A stretch of DNA of 64,000 nucleotides from Fragum whitleyi (Eukaryota; Mollusca; Bivalvia; Cardiida; Cardiidae): NCBI GenBank assembly GCA_948146395.1, contig OX411547.1:34183868-34247867 (forward strand). Reading direction: 5' to 3'. Positions within the stretch are counted from its first letter, which is position 1, and each line of letters starts with the position of its first letter. Of this stretch, positions 10,173 through 22,487 are shown piece after piece. Made by a program: the position numbers and the translations under genes. The notes below the pieces were generated by a model. That model made no database searches. It was not told the origin of the DNA and saw only the letters and a program-made list of their open reading frames with translations.

Positions 10173-10532
10173 TTTCTTCATCCGGTTTTGGTAGGTTAAT
10201 TTTCGATTTTGCTTCAATCTTAACTGGTTCAACAATGGCGTACACCCCATTTCTTGTATATTCTACTCGCTTATATTTACTAGCTGGAATTGTGGGAGGG
10301 ATCTTGATGCGTCGTACATGATCCTTTTTGGGGGCCGAAAGGGACTTCTCCACACTTGCAATATGCTTTTCGTCTATGGAGCTGACCTTTGCCTCGGCTT
10401 TCCACTTTACGGGATGTGTTTGGATAGAGACATTTCCTCCAGCAGGCACGTGATCAACATTGTCCAATGATCTTACTCGAGGCTCAGCCTCCCATTCCAT
10501 GTCTATCGGCGGCATATAAATCCAACTCATGG
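10173..10532 (-). CDS. Tau/MAP-like gene, exon with canonical tau repeat
   Basis: A 360-nt exon (phase 1 in and out) of a tau/MAP2/MAP4-type protein. The first repeat is near canonical: V-R-S-L-D-N-V-D-H-V-P-A-G-G-N-V-S-I closely follows the family pattern (V.S.DN..H.P.GG.V.I). A linker W-K-A-E-A-K-V-S-S leads into a serine/lysine-rich part. A second, divergent repeat follows (Y-T-R-N-G-V-Y-A-I-V, K-I-E-A-K-S-K-I, LPKPDE). Acceptor TTTAATGCTCAG sits before 10532 and donor GAAGAAA|GTAAGTG after 10173. Met codons inside the exon are not required as starts, because an upstream exon is expected. No upstream exon was recognised up to about 36 kb. Role known for the family: binding and stabilising microtubules through these repeats. 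Confidence 0.82.
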
Positions 10533-10970
10533 CTGAGCATTAAAATACCACGTTACAAGTAGAATAAAAACCTTGCAAATTCAGAGAGAGCGATTGTATT
10601 TTCGCAAGTTAAACAAGAGATATACACGTATTCTGTAAACTGACATTAGTTTTCCCTAGTTTTCCATTGTGAATCATTTTGATGTCTGATATTAAGTATA
10701 TTTTAGTCACAATTCCATGATTTATTAAAATCATTCATAGCAACACAGCAACTGAATTGACAGTAATGCTAATTAAACATATAATCTGATGAATATGAGT
10801 TAAAACAGTACCCAAAGCGACTCTGATAATTTTTTGATGCAATCAAAGGAGATATAATCATTGAGCACAAATTACTGAGAATATGATCTCACCAACGATA
10901 CTTTTCTTTCAAGTCAAATGACCAATAATGGCGTGAAACAAAATTAGCGAAAAGACTCGGTAGGCCAGCC
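10533..10970. other. Non-coding stretch upstream of the tau-like exon
   Basis: Presumably intronic. No further exon or repeat is recognised. Confidence 0.35.
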
Positions 10971-10972
10971 CA

Positions 10973-11060
10973 CGTTCAGGATCACCAAACGGTGCACGTG
11001 TACGTGCAAAGCGGGGTATAATTGGAAAACTGTTTGCACCGTTTGGTGGTCCTGAACGCA
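10973..11060. mobile_element. Short hairpin MITE with GTTCAGGAT ends (copy 2)
   Basis: CGTTCAGGATCACCAAACGG and its mirror CCGTTTGGTGGTCCTGAACG enclose GCACGTGTACGTGC and 'GCGGGGTATAATTGG'. It is the best-preserved member of the family (others at 2154-2227 and 36795-36917). Confidence 0.75.
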
Positions 11061-11115
11061 GGGCAGTACACTGCATATTCAATTTTCATTGTGGGGTATA
11101 CAGTTAGGAAAATCG

Positions 11116-11493
11116 AGAGAATGACAAGTTGAATGATTTCATTTTGGAATGAAATTGAATAAATGAGATAAGTGAGTTTTGAATGATTTTCAATGGTGGT
11201 AAAACATAATCGAAGAAACTAGTAATAATTTTTACCTCCCTTTGATAAAATCCACGCCCTTTTCTGATTTTGTGTCTTAACGGAAAAATCAGACGCTTAA
11301 ATTCAACACAAGACAATAAAATCATGCAATTATTTGATCACTTTGATTGAAATGTTGACAATTTAAATGTTTTTGAACAATTTCGGAGCATTTTTCAGTT
11401 TGAGTGAGTGTTCTAAATGAATGAATGGAAGTCTACGCGAGTGGTTTTGATCGAGATGAGTGTCAATTTCACGATGTTACTAACTGTACACCT
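11116..11493. repeat. Diverged duplicate of 9741-10160
   Basis: Shares ordered motifs with 9741-10160 ('aagtgagttt', 'aataaaatcatgcaattatt', 'tttttgaa', 'gtggttttg', 'tttcacgatg'). No tau-like exon follows it on the right. Confidence 0.5.
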
Positions 11494-11769
11494 TTCCAAG
11501 CTTAAATCCTATTCAGGCTGTTGGTTTCACTGTCCTTCAAGGTAAAATGATTAACAATACTCCATTAAAATTACCATAGGAAGTTTACATTTGATATCCA
11601 CTCGAAAATTATTTAGTGCCATGGTATATATGTGACCTTCTAGGAACTCTGTAAAATAAATATTTGAAAAAGATATTTGTTCCGGCATAGATCGATCAGA
11701 GGTCGCATTTCAAAAAAAAATCTTCCTCTGGAAGGTAGATAATTCATTCTAGATCCAGAAAATAAGCAA

Positions 11770-11842
11770 TGTGCGAAAAGGTTCGACCCTAGTCAGTCTG
11801 CGCAATCCGCGCAGTCTGACTAGGGTCGACACTTTACGCACT
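11770..11842. repeat. Perfect-looking foldback, ~33-bp arms
   Basis: TTCGACCCTAGTCAGTCTGC is mirrored by GCAGTCTGACTAGGGTCGAC across a few bases, extended by GTGCG..AAAAG / CTTTACGCAC. It is probably a short MITE. Confidence 0.6.
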
Positions 11843-12275
11843 ACCAAGATGGTCAAATTTCGCGTTTTTTTCGGTTACATATATATTTTTTCGAACTTTC
11901 AACCTTTCTCAAGAAACTTCCTTCGACAACACACGTCACTGTAGAATAGAAATTACATACAAATTAGAGAAATTATTTATATTCCCTCAAATGGCAAAGA
12001 CTTAAAAACAAAAGAGAAAACACGAAACCCAATCGACCGTTCGATATTCCATTCAGACAAATTTAACTTAGTGAACCCTTCAATTTAGGGCGTATGGTGT
12101 AAGGTTCGTGCAAAGTGTTTGAGACCCATTTTTAAGAGTACTTCATTTGCCAAGAAAAAGCAGTATGTCCAGGAATATTATATATCAAAATGAAGCTATT
12201 AATGAGCACAAGCAGTTAAGCAACATAAGACTGCTATAGCTATATCCAAAACATTGTGGAAAGTGGTTATTTTTA

Positions 12276-12554
12276 AAAAGATTGATTGATTTAATGGAGT
12301 TTAACGCCGCTCTCAACATTTTTTCAGTTATATTGTGGCGGCTGGAGCACCAACCAACGATGGATTCCTGGTATTTCTTTCGACAGTACAACAATTACAA
12401 CCTTCCTAGCCTCAAGCTGCTATCTCACATAAGCCTACGATTATCAACCCAGAGACAAATACATGTAGTCGGAAAAAATGAGTGCCACTGTCGGGGGTCG
12501 AACCCGGGACCTCTAGATAGTCCGACGCGCTACCAACTGCGCTATGACAGCGGC
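12276..12554 (-). mobile_element. tRNA-derived SINE, minus strand
   Basis: Read on the minus strand, it begins GCCGCTGTCATAGCGCAGTTGG (A-box-like), then GGTCCCGGGTTCGACCCCCG (B-box). The body is shared with 3628-3905 and the tail is GCGGCGTTAAACTCC plus ATTAAATCAATCAATC. An imperfect ~11-bp flank similarity (TTATTTTTAAA / TTCATTTTAAA) may be its target duplication. Confidence 0.75.
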
Positions 12555-12611
12555 TTCATTTTAAACAGAACTAGAACTGTCGCAAAGCGGACTAATACCC
12601 CCCACAAGCGC

Positions 12612-13013
12612 TTTGTCAGAATGTAAGTGCTATTAGTGCAAGATGTGTTTGCAACTAATATTGAGGTCATATGTAGCATTTGCATGAAGTTTCATGATTC
12701 TAGGTCGCTTGGTTTTTGAGTTAAGAGTCCAGAAATGAAAATTGAACAAAAATTGACTGTGACTTTGACCTATATGACCCAAAAACAATAGGGCACTTCC
12801 TTGGATCATAAGCAACATTTGCATAAAGTTTCATGCATGTAGGTCACTTGGTTCTCGAGTTAGAGTCCGGAAACGAAAAGGTCTACGCACGGACGGATTG
12901 ACGGACGGACGGACAGAGAGACATGGTGCAACCAATATACCCCCCTCTACTTCGTAGGTGGGGCTATAAAAAGCAACTACATGAGTGTTCGTTAAAGTTG
13001 GCTCATATTCTGA
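12612..13013. mobile_element. Insertion with TATACCCCC hairpin end
   Basis: It contains two copies of a ~160-bp unit ('gcatgaagtttcatg..taggtc..cttggttNtNgagtt'), then GACGGACGGACGGACAGAG and 'AATATACCCCCCTCTACTTCG..GTGGGGCTATAAAAAG'. Related ends are at 33480-33572 and 57030-57127. Confidence 0.55.
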
Positions 13014-13689
13014 CAAAGTACAGTCTAAAGCACTACCCAGGTACTATTACAACCGTTGGTATAAAAGTCCCAAAACGTAGTTATTAAAGCAATTTATTTT
13101 GACTTATTTTATAAACACATATGTCATATATGTCATTCTAATTTTGTAAACGAGTAGATCTTTGTAAGGTATGGTGTGTTATAATAACATAAATGGACAT
13201 TAATAGTTCTATTTCACAAAATGATAAATATATAGTAATTTATCAGAGATCATTGAATACAAAAAACTTTAATTTGAATTAAATCGCAGAAACCTTTAAA
13301 AATATGGTGTGATGATGCACCATACCTAACATCTATATTAAAAACAGACCAAACCGGGTTGGCATGTATAATGGAAATTGATTGTTTTTAAAGAGCCTTT
13401 TTTATATCTAAGGTTGTAGTAGAACCTAGTATGAACATTTGTCTACATTCTGTTCAAATTTAGGCAAATTTTATCCAGCCGTAATGATGTTGTTGGTTTT
13501 GAACAAAATATCCCTTTTCCATAATGGTTTGGCTTTTCTGTTATGGGAAGGGGCCTCTAATAATGTCCAACTGCTTTTGCTCATCTACAGCTTCATTTTT
13601 ATACGTTGTTTAGCCGGACAAGCTATCTTTTTGATAGATAGAAGCAGAATTAAATTTGGTTCTAAAACCCTTTACATGAAGGGATCATG

Positions 13690-15350
13690 TGAATAGAGGA
13701 AAAGTATATATAGTTCTGTTTAGACGACGTCTATTAAGCGATCACTTTTATAAACGACCGATTTCAAAACCCTCTCTTTTAAATCAAACCATCTTAAAAA
13801 GTATATATACTTAGCGTCATAAGAAAGTTACCACCTAAAATACGCTTGGATCTTTCGAATAGTACTGTCCTATGCAAAATACCATGTAAAATATTTATAC
13901 TAGGTATAAACGTGTACGCACAAATTAACTATTGTGTTGATAAAGTGCCCCCTTTATCGACGCGATATGTCACGTTCAAATTGGATAATTGTTACGTTGT
14001 TGACGTGCAAGCAAAATTTATCACAGATTGTTTACGGATTATGCTAGTCAGTAATCATGCCAAAATAAGGACACTTAAATTCTTGAAAGTTTGGCACAAT
14101 GAGTCGTTAGACTAACGAACAACGTCATTTGGGTTTCAGTGAAGAAATGTTTTTCCTTCAAGCTGTAGGCTGAACTAACAAAAAGATAATGAAATTTGCC
14201 CGTAGCCATAAAAAACTTGTCTGTAGATGATAGGCAAAGCCCAGGACGCGAAAAGATGACGTCAACACGAACTGATGGTCAAATCATCCCTTGGCATAAT
14301 CGCGACAGGTTCCGATCGACTTCGAAAACGGCACGGGACACTCAAGAACCTCAAAGGGGATGGATGTGTGCATCTACTTTACATCATCGTTTAAAACAGG
14401 CCGTGTTACGCGCTGATTAAGCTTCCCGGGAGAACGTTTCAACACCAGACCGTCAACAAGATCATATTAATTCGTGTACGTTGTATCGAAGATAAGGTAA
14501 TCGACATTGACTAAGTGTTCTTTTCACAGAAGAATCAAGAATCTTTCTCAATATGGTCGACCGTGCCAATGTGAACGTCATGCCTTATGTTGTCGTAGAC
14601 AAGCTATGCGTTGGGTGGTGGGAGTATAACGGCATTTTATGGAGATATAAAACAAAATCTAGTTTTGGCCGATGGGAGTTAACAATGAAAAGATATGTTG
14701 TTAACATCTTGCCTCCATTCGTTTGTCCGTTCACAATGAATCACTTAAACATTGACGTTTTCAGATCAGCGCTCGACCGCAATTTGCAATGTTGATTTAG
14801 GTATTCTTAGCGTCAATTATCTTAATCCGCTTCCTTGTACTGCCTCTCTTTCGATCGCAATCCTACAGACCATGTGTGGGCCAATTAGGACGTGTGGTGT
14901 TTGACGATTGACGTCATGTCGGGAACAGGCATGCGCCCGTCAACGCTCTTACAGACGAATGGCAGGCCATTCTCTTATAACGAAAACAGCGTGCGATAAG
15001 AATTTTAAAAATCACTGCAGTTCTCCATGAAAACGGTGGAAATACTCGTTATTAATGTGACTTTTCAATTCTACGTAAATTTCTTTAAGATAGAAAACTG
15101 AGACGTTTGCTCCTAGCCACTGATTAAAAAACATTGTTTATGTTTTCCCCGCACTCCATTGTCAATGAATTACATGTAAATAACATTTTTTGCTGCAAAC
15201 TAAATGTTAAACGTTGTTTGAGTGTAAATGTTGGTGGTAACTTTCTTTTGAAACTGAGTATATTATTTGTATAACTAGAAAGCCATGAATGGCTCCCACA
15301 GACTTGAAATTCTTGTAAAAGCAAATAAAAGTTTTGACTAGGTTTTAGAT
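13690..15350. other. Long non-coding stretch
   Basis: Frames of 74-89 codons occur at 13846-14115, 14196-14420 and 14553-14795. Their translations match no family I recognise and have no flanking splice or start context, so they are not called. No repeat was recognised. Confidence 0.35.
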
Positions 15351-15359
15351 ATTTTGGGT

Positions 15360-16245
15360 TCTACTGGTGTTGGAAATGATTTACAAAATTTCCACTATAT
15401 AACATTTAGAGAAATGACCTCCGACCATAAAAGACATTTTTTTTCATCCAATCACAATAATATACGGCTACATGATAATGGGTCATGCCAATAAAGTTTG
15501 ATTGATATCTATCAGTTATTTTCTGAGAAAATGATTTTCAAAATTTCCACCATATAACATATAGAGAAATTACCTCTGCCCATTATTTACATATTTTTCA
15601 ACTGATCACAAAAAGTTTTGGTACACTTATAAAAAGTCACTCAAGGATCATTCCAATGAAATTTGATTGATATCCATCTATAACATTCTGAGAAAATGAT
15701 TTTCAAAGTTTCCATTTTATAATATATAGAAAAATGACCTCTGCACATAAAAGACATATTTTTTCATCCGATCACAATAATTTTTGGTTGACTGATAAAG
15801 GGTCACTCATGGATCATTCCAGTGAAATTTGATTTATATCAATTCGTTACATTCTGAGAAAATGATCTTCAAACTTTCAACTAAATAACATATAGAGAAA
15901 TGACCTCCGCCCTTAAAATCCATATTTTTCATCCAATCATAATAATTTTTTGCAGACTGATAAAGGGTCACCCAAGGATCATTCATGTAAAATTTAATCG
16001 TTATCAATCGATAAGAATCTGAGAAAATTCACTTTTTACCATATTTTGATTCCATATTTTTATTGGATCAAATTTTCTTGAACAACTTTGAAAGAGGGTC
16101 ACCCAAGGATCATTCCTGTGAAGTTTGGTTGGAATCCATCCAGTAGATTCTGAGGAGAAGATTTTTAAAGAAAAAGTTTATGACCGGATGCACAGACGCA
16201 CATAATGCCATGACAATAGCCCCGGTGGCTTTCAGCCAGTGGAGC
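15360..16245 (-). mobile_element. Array-bearing element, ~165-bp unit, reverse orientation
   Basis: About four to five units, each with 'aaaatgattttcaaaNtttccac', 'ataNNatatagagaaatgacct', 'catccaatcacaataat' and 'gggtcacNcaaggatcattcc'. The right end (CACAGACGCACATAATGCC..CCAGTGGAGCTAAC) is the reverse of the head of 189-1410. The opposite end is missing. Confidence 0.65.
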
Positions 16246-16249
16246 TAAC

Positions 16250-17460
16250 AACAAAGAGAAATAACTCCAGATTTAAACTGGGTAGACTTATAGTTCTTGT
16301 GCACAGCATTCTGCAAGGGTCGACACTAACATCTCAGAGAAAGGAGTCCATTGGACTCCCAAGCTATGAAATCAAGGAGTCCAAGCTTAAAGTAAGGTGT
16401 CTGAATTTCATAATAGAGAGAACTTTGTGGAAAAGAAGAAATTGCTTGCTACAAGCAATTTCTTCTTTTCCACAAGCTTCTTCTTCAAAAGCAGTGTTAA
16501 TTCTAGGCAGAGAGATTTCTCAACTTTTTTCAAAGATCCCAAATATTTTCTAGATTTGTGGAGGATTTATTACTATGAACATAGAGTATAGAATATCAGT
16601 TACTTCTAAATTGCTTCAATTTTGTACTGAAATCCCTTGCAGTTATGAAGTCCTAAACACTGCAAAAGAGATGGTCGATGGTTTTCTTACAAAATACTTC
16701 TAGATGCAGGTAAATTCTATCTTCAACACTTTAATAGTGAAAAGATGTAGTTTTGACAAGGATTGAAAGTTATACTGATTACCTGTATTACATGTATTAT
16801 GTTTGTTGAAATATTCTTCTAATTACCAGGGAGTCCATCAGACTCCTTACTTTCAAAATAAAGGAGTCCCACCAGGTAAGTAAAGAGACCCAGACTCCCG
16901 TAGAGTTGAACCCTCCTCTGTTACATGAAAGGAACGATAACTGCTAGGTTTCAAGTGAATCAGGCTTCAGATAAAAGAGTTTTGTTTTGTACAAAGAAGT
17001 GAACATTCGGAAAGTGGCCTGCTGGGACCACATGAGTGATCTCATGATTTGTCCAGTCTTTCGATGAACCAATAAAAGCTCATTTGGGACTGAAATTCTC
17101 AACCCTTGGGTCCTGCCCCTAACATATTTCACAAGTGAGCAGTTATCAGTCAAACACAATAAAATATAGACTAAATTAAGACTTTTTGTGCTTTCGTTTA
17201 TTTATAGTTTCTACAGTCAACAAATAATTTGTAAAATTCTGTTGAAAAACTGCACAACAGGGAAACATTGCTTTCTACAGAGGAAAGCATCTGGAAGGAT
17301 GGGTTTCATCCCTCAGATAGGAACCATGACAATATGCCACCCATCAACTCCCCACCTCAATGGTCCATGAGCATCTTCAATCCTGCAATACAGATTAAGG
17401 GAGTTAGTGCTTTGCTTGAATGAATAGGGTAAAAACTGCTTGTAAAAGTTTTCAGTCATA
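16250..17460. other. Non-coding stretch with an isolated MITE hairpin
   Basis: The hairpin GAAGAAATTGCTTG-cta-CAAGCAATTTCTTC lies at about 16434-16478. 'ggagtcc' recurs several times (16347-16380 and 16830-16870). No gene is recognised. Confidence 0.4.
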
Positions 17461-17462
17461 TC

Positions 17463-17515
17463 ACATTAGCTGGAGCACCTAACAATGGATTCCTGGTATT
17501 TTTTGTACCGGAATA
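17463..17515 (-). mobile_element. SINE fragment
   Basis: 'GCTGGAGCACCTAACAATGG' and 'ATTCCTGGTATTTTT' are the body of the SINE family, in reverse orientation. Head and tail are absent. Confidence 0.5.
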
Positions 17516-17737
17516 CCAAACAAGATATATTTGTCAAACATGAATGCCACTAAAAACAGGTTTTTTAAAAAGTTTGACCTTGACAGATGACGTACTTGTC
17601 ACGATACTTTAATATTTGCACAAGCTGATGTACATCGTTGAAATTTATCATCAAGCTAAATATGAACCTTGTATTTTCAATAAGCTTTAATTAATTGGCA
17701 ATGTAGCTTTAGGGTTAACTTTTGAGTGCCTATATAC

Positions 17738-17904
17738 TTAAGGTATTGGACCCCTAGTAGTATCGCTATGTTATGGAAATAATGAACTTTAACAGTGTTA
17801 CTAAGGTTTTCTAATGATTTCATTAGAAAAATTGGGTCAACATTGTGAAAGATCATGAGTTCCGAAATGTCACAGAACTAATATGGGTCCACTATCCTAC
17901 CTTA
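17738..17904. mobile_element. MITE with 'GGTAGTGGACCC' ends (copy 2)
   Basis: TTAAGGTATTGGACCC ... GGGTCCACTATCCTACCTTAA, with the family's hairpin core (TTTTCTAATGA / TCATTAGAAAA) and 'aacattgtgaaagatcatgagttccgaaatg'. Confidence 0.7.
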
Positions 17905-18201
17905 AGCATGTTCAAAGCCAACAGGGAACAGGGTCAATACAAGATGGTTGTCCAAGGCCAATTGGTGCAGAGCACATTTTTTAACTTGAGCTTTGACCTT
18001 GACCTCTGAACTATCTTAAAACATCTTTAAAAGCACACCTTTACTCGGAGAATAACTGTACCCAACGATTTTGAAATCCATCAAAAGTTGTAGGAACTAT
18101 GCTACGTACAAATTCAAACAAGCCAGGGAATTACCCCTCCAACACAGATTTGTCATAGCGATGACTAACTATGTCTTGCTCATCCCAGGGTGCTTGGCAA
18201 A

Positions 18202-20477
18202 CAAGAGGGCCATAGTGGCCCTTAATCGCTCACCTGAATGAACTGTCTAAAATTTTCAAAAGAAGAATGAGAAATAGAATGATGAATGACTGAGCTAAAC
18301 AAAGCTGTTGCTTCTATACAACTTGAGAATCCCTTTTTTACAATTTTAAGGTTGACTAACAAGGATTTTTATAATTGATTTCGTGACCTATTTTTTATTC
18401 CCAGATGACCCAATTTTGATCTCATCCGTGATTTCATCTAGACAATCATTCTGACCAAATTTCAGGTTGATTGGCCAAAAATTATGGCCTCTAGAGTGCA
18501 TACAAGGTTTTTCTTAGATTTGACCCAGTGACCTAGTTTTTGACCCCAGTTGACCCAATTTCGAACTTGTCCAAGATTTCATCAAAACAATCATTCTGAC
18601 CAAATTTCAGGTTGATCTGGCAATAAACGTGGCCACTAGAGTGCCTACAAGGTTTTTCTTAGATTTGACCCTGTGACCCTAGTTTTTGACCCCGGTTGAC
18701 CCAACTTCGAACTCATTCAAGATTTCATCAAGACAATCATTCTGACCAAAATTCAGCTTGATTGGGCAATAAACGCAGCCACAAGAGTGCCTACCAGGTT
18801 TTTCTTAGATTTTACCCTCTGACCTAGTTTTTGACCCCGGTTGACCCAATTTCGAACTTGTCCCAGATTTCATTAGGACAATCATTAAGACCAAAATTCA
18901 GGTTGATCGGACAAAAAATGTGGCCTCTAGAGTGCATACAAGGTTTTTCTTAGATTTGACCCTGTGACCTAGGTTTTAACCCCAGTTGACCCAACTTCGC
19001 ACTCATTCAAGATTTCATCAAGACAATCATTCTGACCAAAATTCAGGTTGATCAGGCAATAAATGCGGCCACAAGAGTGCCTACAAGGTTTTTCCTAGAT
19101 TTGACCCTGTGACCTAGTTTTTGACCCCAGTTAAACCAATTTCGCACTCATTCAAGATTTCATCAAGACAATCCTTCTGACTAAAATTCAAGTTGAACGG
19201 GCAAAGATTGTGGCCTCTAGAGTGCATACAAGGTTTTTCTTAGATTTGACCCCGTGACCTAGTTTTTGACCCCAGTTGACCCAATTTTGAACTCGTCCGA
19301 GATTTCATCAAGACAATCATTCTGACCAAAATTCAGGTTGATCCCGCAAAAAAACGTGGCCAATAGAGTGCCTAGAAGGTTTTTCTTAGATTTGATCCTG
19401 TGACCTAGTTTTTGACCCCGGCTGACCCAATTTCGAACTCATTCAAGATTTCATCAAGACAATCATTCTGATCAAAATTCAGGTTGATCAGGCAATAAAT
19501 GCGGCCACAAGAGTGCCTTCAAGGTTTTTCCTAGATTTGACCCTGTGACCTAGTTTTTGACCCCAGTTGACCCAATTTCAAAATCATTCAAGATTTCATC
19601 AAGACAATCATTCTGACTAAAATTCAAGTTGAACAGGCAAAAAATGTGGCCTCTAGAGTGCATACACGGTTTTTCTTAGATTTGACCCCGTGACCTAGTT
19701 TTAGACCCCAGTTGACCCAATTTCGAACTTGTCCGAGATTTCATCAAAACAATCATTTTGACCAAATTTCAGGTTGATCTGGCAAAAAATGTGGCCTCTA
19801 GAGTGCCTACAAGGTTTTTCTTAGATTTGACCCTGTGACCTAGTTTTTGACCCCAGTTGACCCAATTTCAAAATCATTCAAGATTTCATCAAGACAATCA
19901 TTCTGACTAAAATTCAAGTTGAACGGGCAAAAAATGTGGCCTCTAGAGTGCATACACGGTTTTTCTTAGATTTGACCCCGTGACCTAGTTTTTGACCCCA
20001 GTTGACCCAATTTCGAACTTGTCCGAGATTTCATCAAAACAATCATTTTGACAAAATTTCAGGTTGATCTGGCAAAAAATGTGGCCACTAGAGTGCCTAC
20101 AAGGTTTTTCTTAGATTTGACCCTGTGACCTAGTTTTTGACCCCAGTTGACCCAATTTCGAACTCGTCTGAGAATTCATCAAGACAATCATTCTGACCAA
20201 AATTCAGCTTGATCTGGCAAAAAATGTGGCCTCTAGAGTGCCTACAAGGTTTATCTTAGATTTGACCCCGTGACCTAGTTTTTGACCCCAGTTGACCCAA
20301 TTTTGAACTCGTCCGAGATTTTATCAAGACAATCATTCTGACCAAAATTCAGGTTGATCCGGCAAAAAATGGGGCCTCTAGAGTGCATACAAGGCAAATG
20401 TTGACGGCGGACATCGCACGACGGACATCCACCTAACCACAATAGCTCACCATGAGCACTTCGTGCTCAGGTGAGCT
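18202..20477 (-). mobile_element. Array-bearing element 'A', 145-bp unit, complete
   Basis: The left end is AACAAGAGGGCCATAGTGGCCC (hairpin GGGCCA-tag-TGGCCC), then ATCGCTCACCTGAA. About 13 units of 145 bp follow ('gacctagtttttgacccc', 'gatttcatcaagacaatcatt', 'ttcaggttgatc', 'tggcctctagagtgc'). The right end is GACGGCGGACATCGCACGACGG, then a long nested hairpin AGCTCACC.TGAGCAC-ttc-GTGCTCA.GGTGAGCT. A second copy with diverged units is at 26643-29578. No protein is encoded. Confidence 0.75.
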
Positions 20478-20529
20478 AAAAACACAAAGAAATGTTTTAT
20501 TAACAGCCCTACCTTCAGGTTGGCAAAAC

Positions 20530-20925
20530 AAATCTTTTTTAAACCATAAAAAGCTTTGCATGCAAAGCTGGGTATAATTTGCGCACACCCTTGGCTCTTA
20601 ATTAAACAAGATCACCGCCTACGGGTGCCTACGCTCGGCTGTCGAGTGCTGGATGGGGGGAAAAAATCTATGTCAAAAAAGGGGCATAATTTGCACAAAA
20701 TGCATCTAGAGTTATCCCCCTTGATAGTATAGGTTGCTCTTTTGATGGTGAACATGTGTGCCAAGTTTCAAGTGAATGCCTTCAGTAGAACAAGAGATAT
20801 AACAAAATGTCAAAGTTTTAGCATGACGACGACAACAACGACGACAACGCCAACGACGACACAGAGGCTATAGCAATTATTTGGGTTTTCTCCGAAAACA
20901 GCCGAGTTAAAAAACAAGAGTGCCA
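20530..20925. mobile_element. Probable element end with (GACGAC)n stretch
   Basis: 'GCAAAGCTGGGTATAATTTGC' is followed by 'aagtttcaagtgaatgcc' and then GACGACGACAACAACGACGAC near 20825-20860. It resembles tails of the array elements, but only one unit is visible. Confidence 0.4.
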
Positions 20926-20928
20926 TTG

Positions 20929-21425
20929 ACACAAGCTACGCCGCCATAAGGATTATCATTAAAATAAAAGTCCCCTTTACTGTGATGGTACATCATTATA
21001 TTGAAGGGTGGAATTATGCTCTTGTTCACAAGAATTTTTACATGAAGGCTCCTGTTTCCATGGGGCCCTGAAATTCACCAAACCGTGACAATATGCAATA
21101 GGTCAGGTGACTAGGAACATTTTGTGAAAGTATAATCCAAATCAGACCATAAATGAGGGAGGACTTGTGTTCACAAGATTTTTTACAAGAAGGCTCCCTT
21201 TTCCATGACATGGCTGAAATTCACCCAACCACGACTTTATCGGCAAGGTCAGGTGACTAGGAACATTTTGTGAGTTTCATCCAAATTAGTCCATAAATGA
21301 GGGAGGAGTTGAGTTCACAAGATTTTGACATACTGACATATGCAGGTACATACTGACATCAGGGTGGATGGACAGACAGAGGTGATACCAATATATGTCC
21401 ACCTGCGGCGTATAATGATGGACTT
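20929..21425. mobile_element. Probable array element with two units
   Basis: Begins AACAAGAGTGCCATTGACAC. Two related blocks follow ('gttcacaagaNtttttacaNgaaggctcc', 'ggtcaggtgactaggaacattttgtga') about 150 bp apart, then GACAGACAGAGGTGATACC and 'CCACCTGCGGCGTATAATGATG'. Confidence 0.5.
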
Positions 21426-21429
21426 TAAG

Positions 21430-22480
21430 AGCATTTTTTGTCTCATTTTCATTAAGAACAAGGACAATTGTCTTTCAATTAAGATTGTTGATCCTTATAT
21501 TTCCTGAATAACAAAAGCTATATTTTTACCTTATAATTTGAAGAGAAGTCGATTTATTTTAATGAATGTATGGACATTGGGACCGACCTAGTACAGAGGT
21601 ATACCAATATACCTTTCTTCCACGGTATATAAAAATATTGTGGCTTCTTTGAATTCAGACGTCTCTCAAATTTTGAAAGGATGAGCGCCGTTAGAAATCG
21701 AATCCTTGACCTTTTTAATGGTAGTTCGATGTGCTACCACAGTGCCATGACAGCCGCTGACAAAGAATCAGAAACAGAGATGATACTCATTATTAGTCAT
21801 ATACACCTACTTTCCATTGTGTATAAAAATATTGTTTCTTCCTTAACTTCAGACATGTCTCAAATTTTATTATTTGAAAATGGGTTAATCAAGACAATAC
21901 TTACTGTTTTAGTTTGTTCCCAAATTCACAACGCAGAATTGACTCCTTACCACACTATCAATGATGCCAAGGCTCAACACAGACTGCAATTCAAGAGTTG
22001 AATTCTAGGGGTCAGCCACAGAGACTAATGTAAGTGCCCATCAATTTTTAGGCACTTCATTTTAATGAATACAATGTTGCATGTTCTAGATTTCCCCTTA
22101 TAAATGCTCCTGGTAGCTAAACATAAAATGGTCAGGGAACTTTTCTTAAGTATGCATTTTCTGATTTAAAATTGATTTCTTTAAGGACCTTTTCCCTTTA
22201 ATTTGAGGTGAATTTAAAGGAAATTCATCTCAAATTAGAGAAGAAGTCTTAGAAAAAATACTAAAATTTAGGCATTTGAAAGTTATTTTCTACGTAAAAA
22301 ATGTAAGGGTGCTACTTTTAGGGAGGGCACTTATACTAGAGGAAATATGGTACATTTAATTCATGAAAATGTCCTTGCCCATTACAAGTGATTTTTAACT
22401 GTCGAAAAATCCTCCCATTATACGAGGGTAGACCAAATAAATATCATTGTGTACAGAATTTCTGGGGATAACAAGCAAGT
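21430..22480. other. Non-coding stretch with a degraded SINE head
   Basis: On the minus strand, about 21760-21685 reads AGCGGCTGTCATGGCACTG .. GGATTCGATTTC, a diverged tRNA-like SINE head. The 106-codon frame at 21681-22001 overlaps it and is not credible as a gene. Confidence 0.4.
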
Positions 22481-22487
22481 CAGATTA

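Larger units (their letters stand above)
12103..13682. mobile_element. Large foldback element (copy A), interrupted
   Basis: Collinear with the intact 60866-61710 element: 'GGTTCGTGCAAAGTGTTTGAG', 'agaaaaagcagtatgtcc', 'acaaagtacagtctaaag', 'taaggtatggtgtgt' and a right end 'ccctttacatgaag'. A SINE (12276-12554) and a second insertion (about 12612-13013) break the left arm. Confidence 0.65.

Noticed and set aside
14196..14795. Two plus-strand frames with balanced composition
   Set aside because: Considered as possible exons; no family match, and no convincing acceptor/donor pair with consistent phase.
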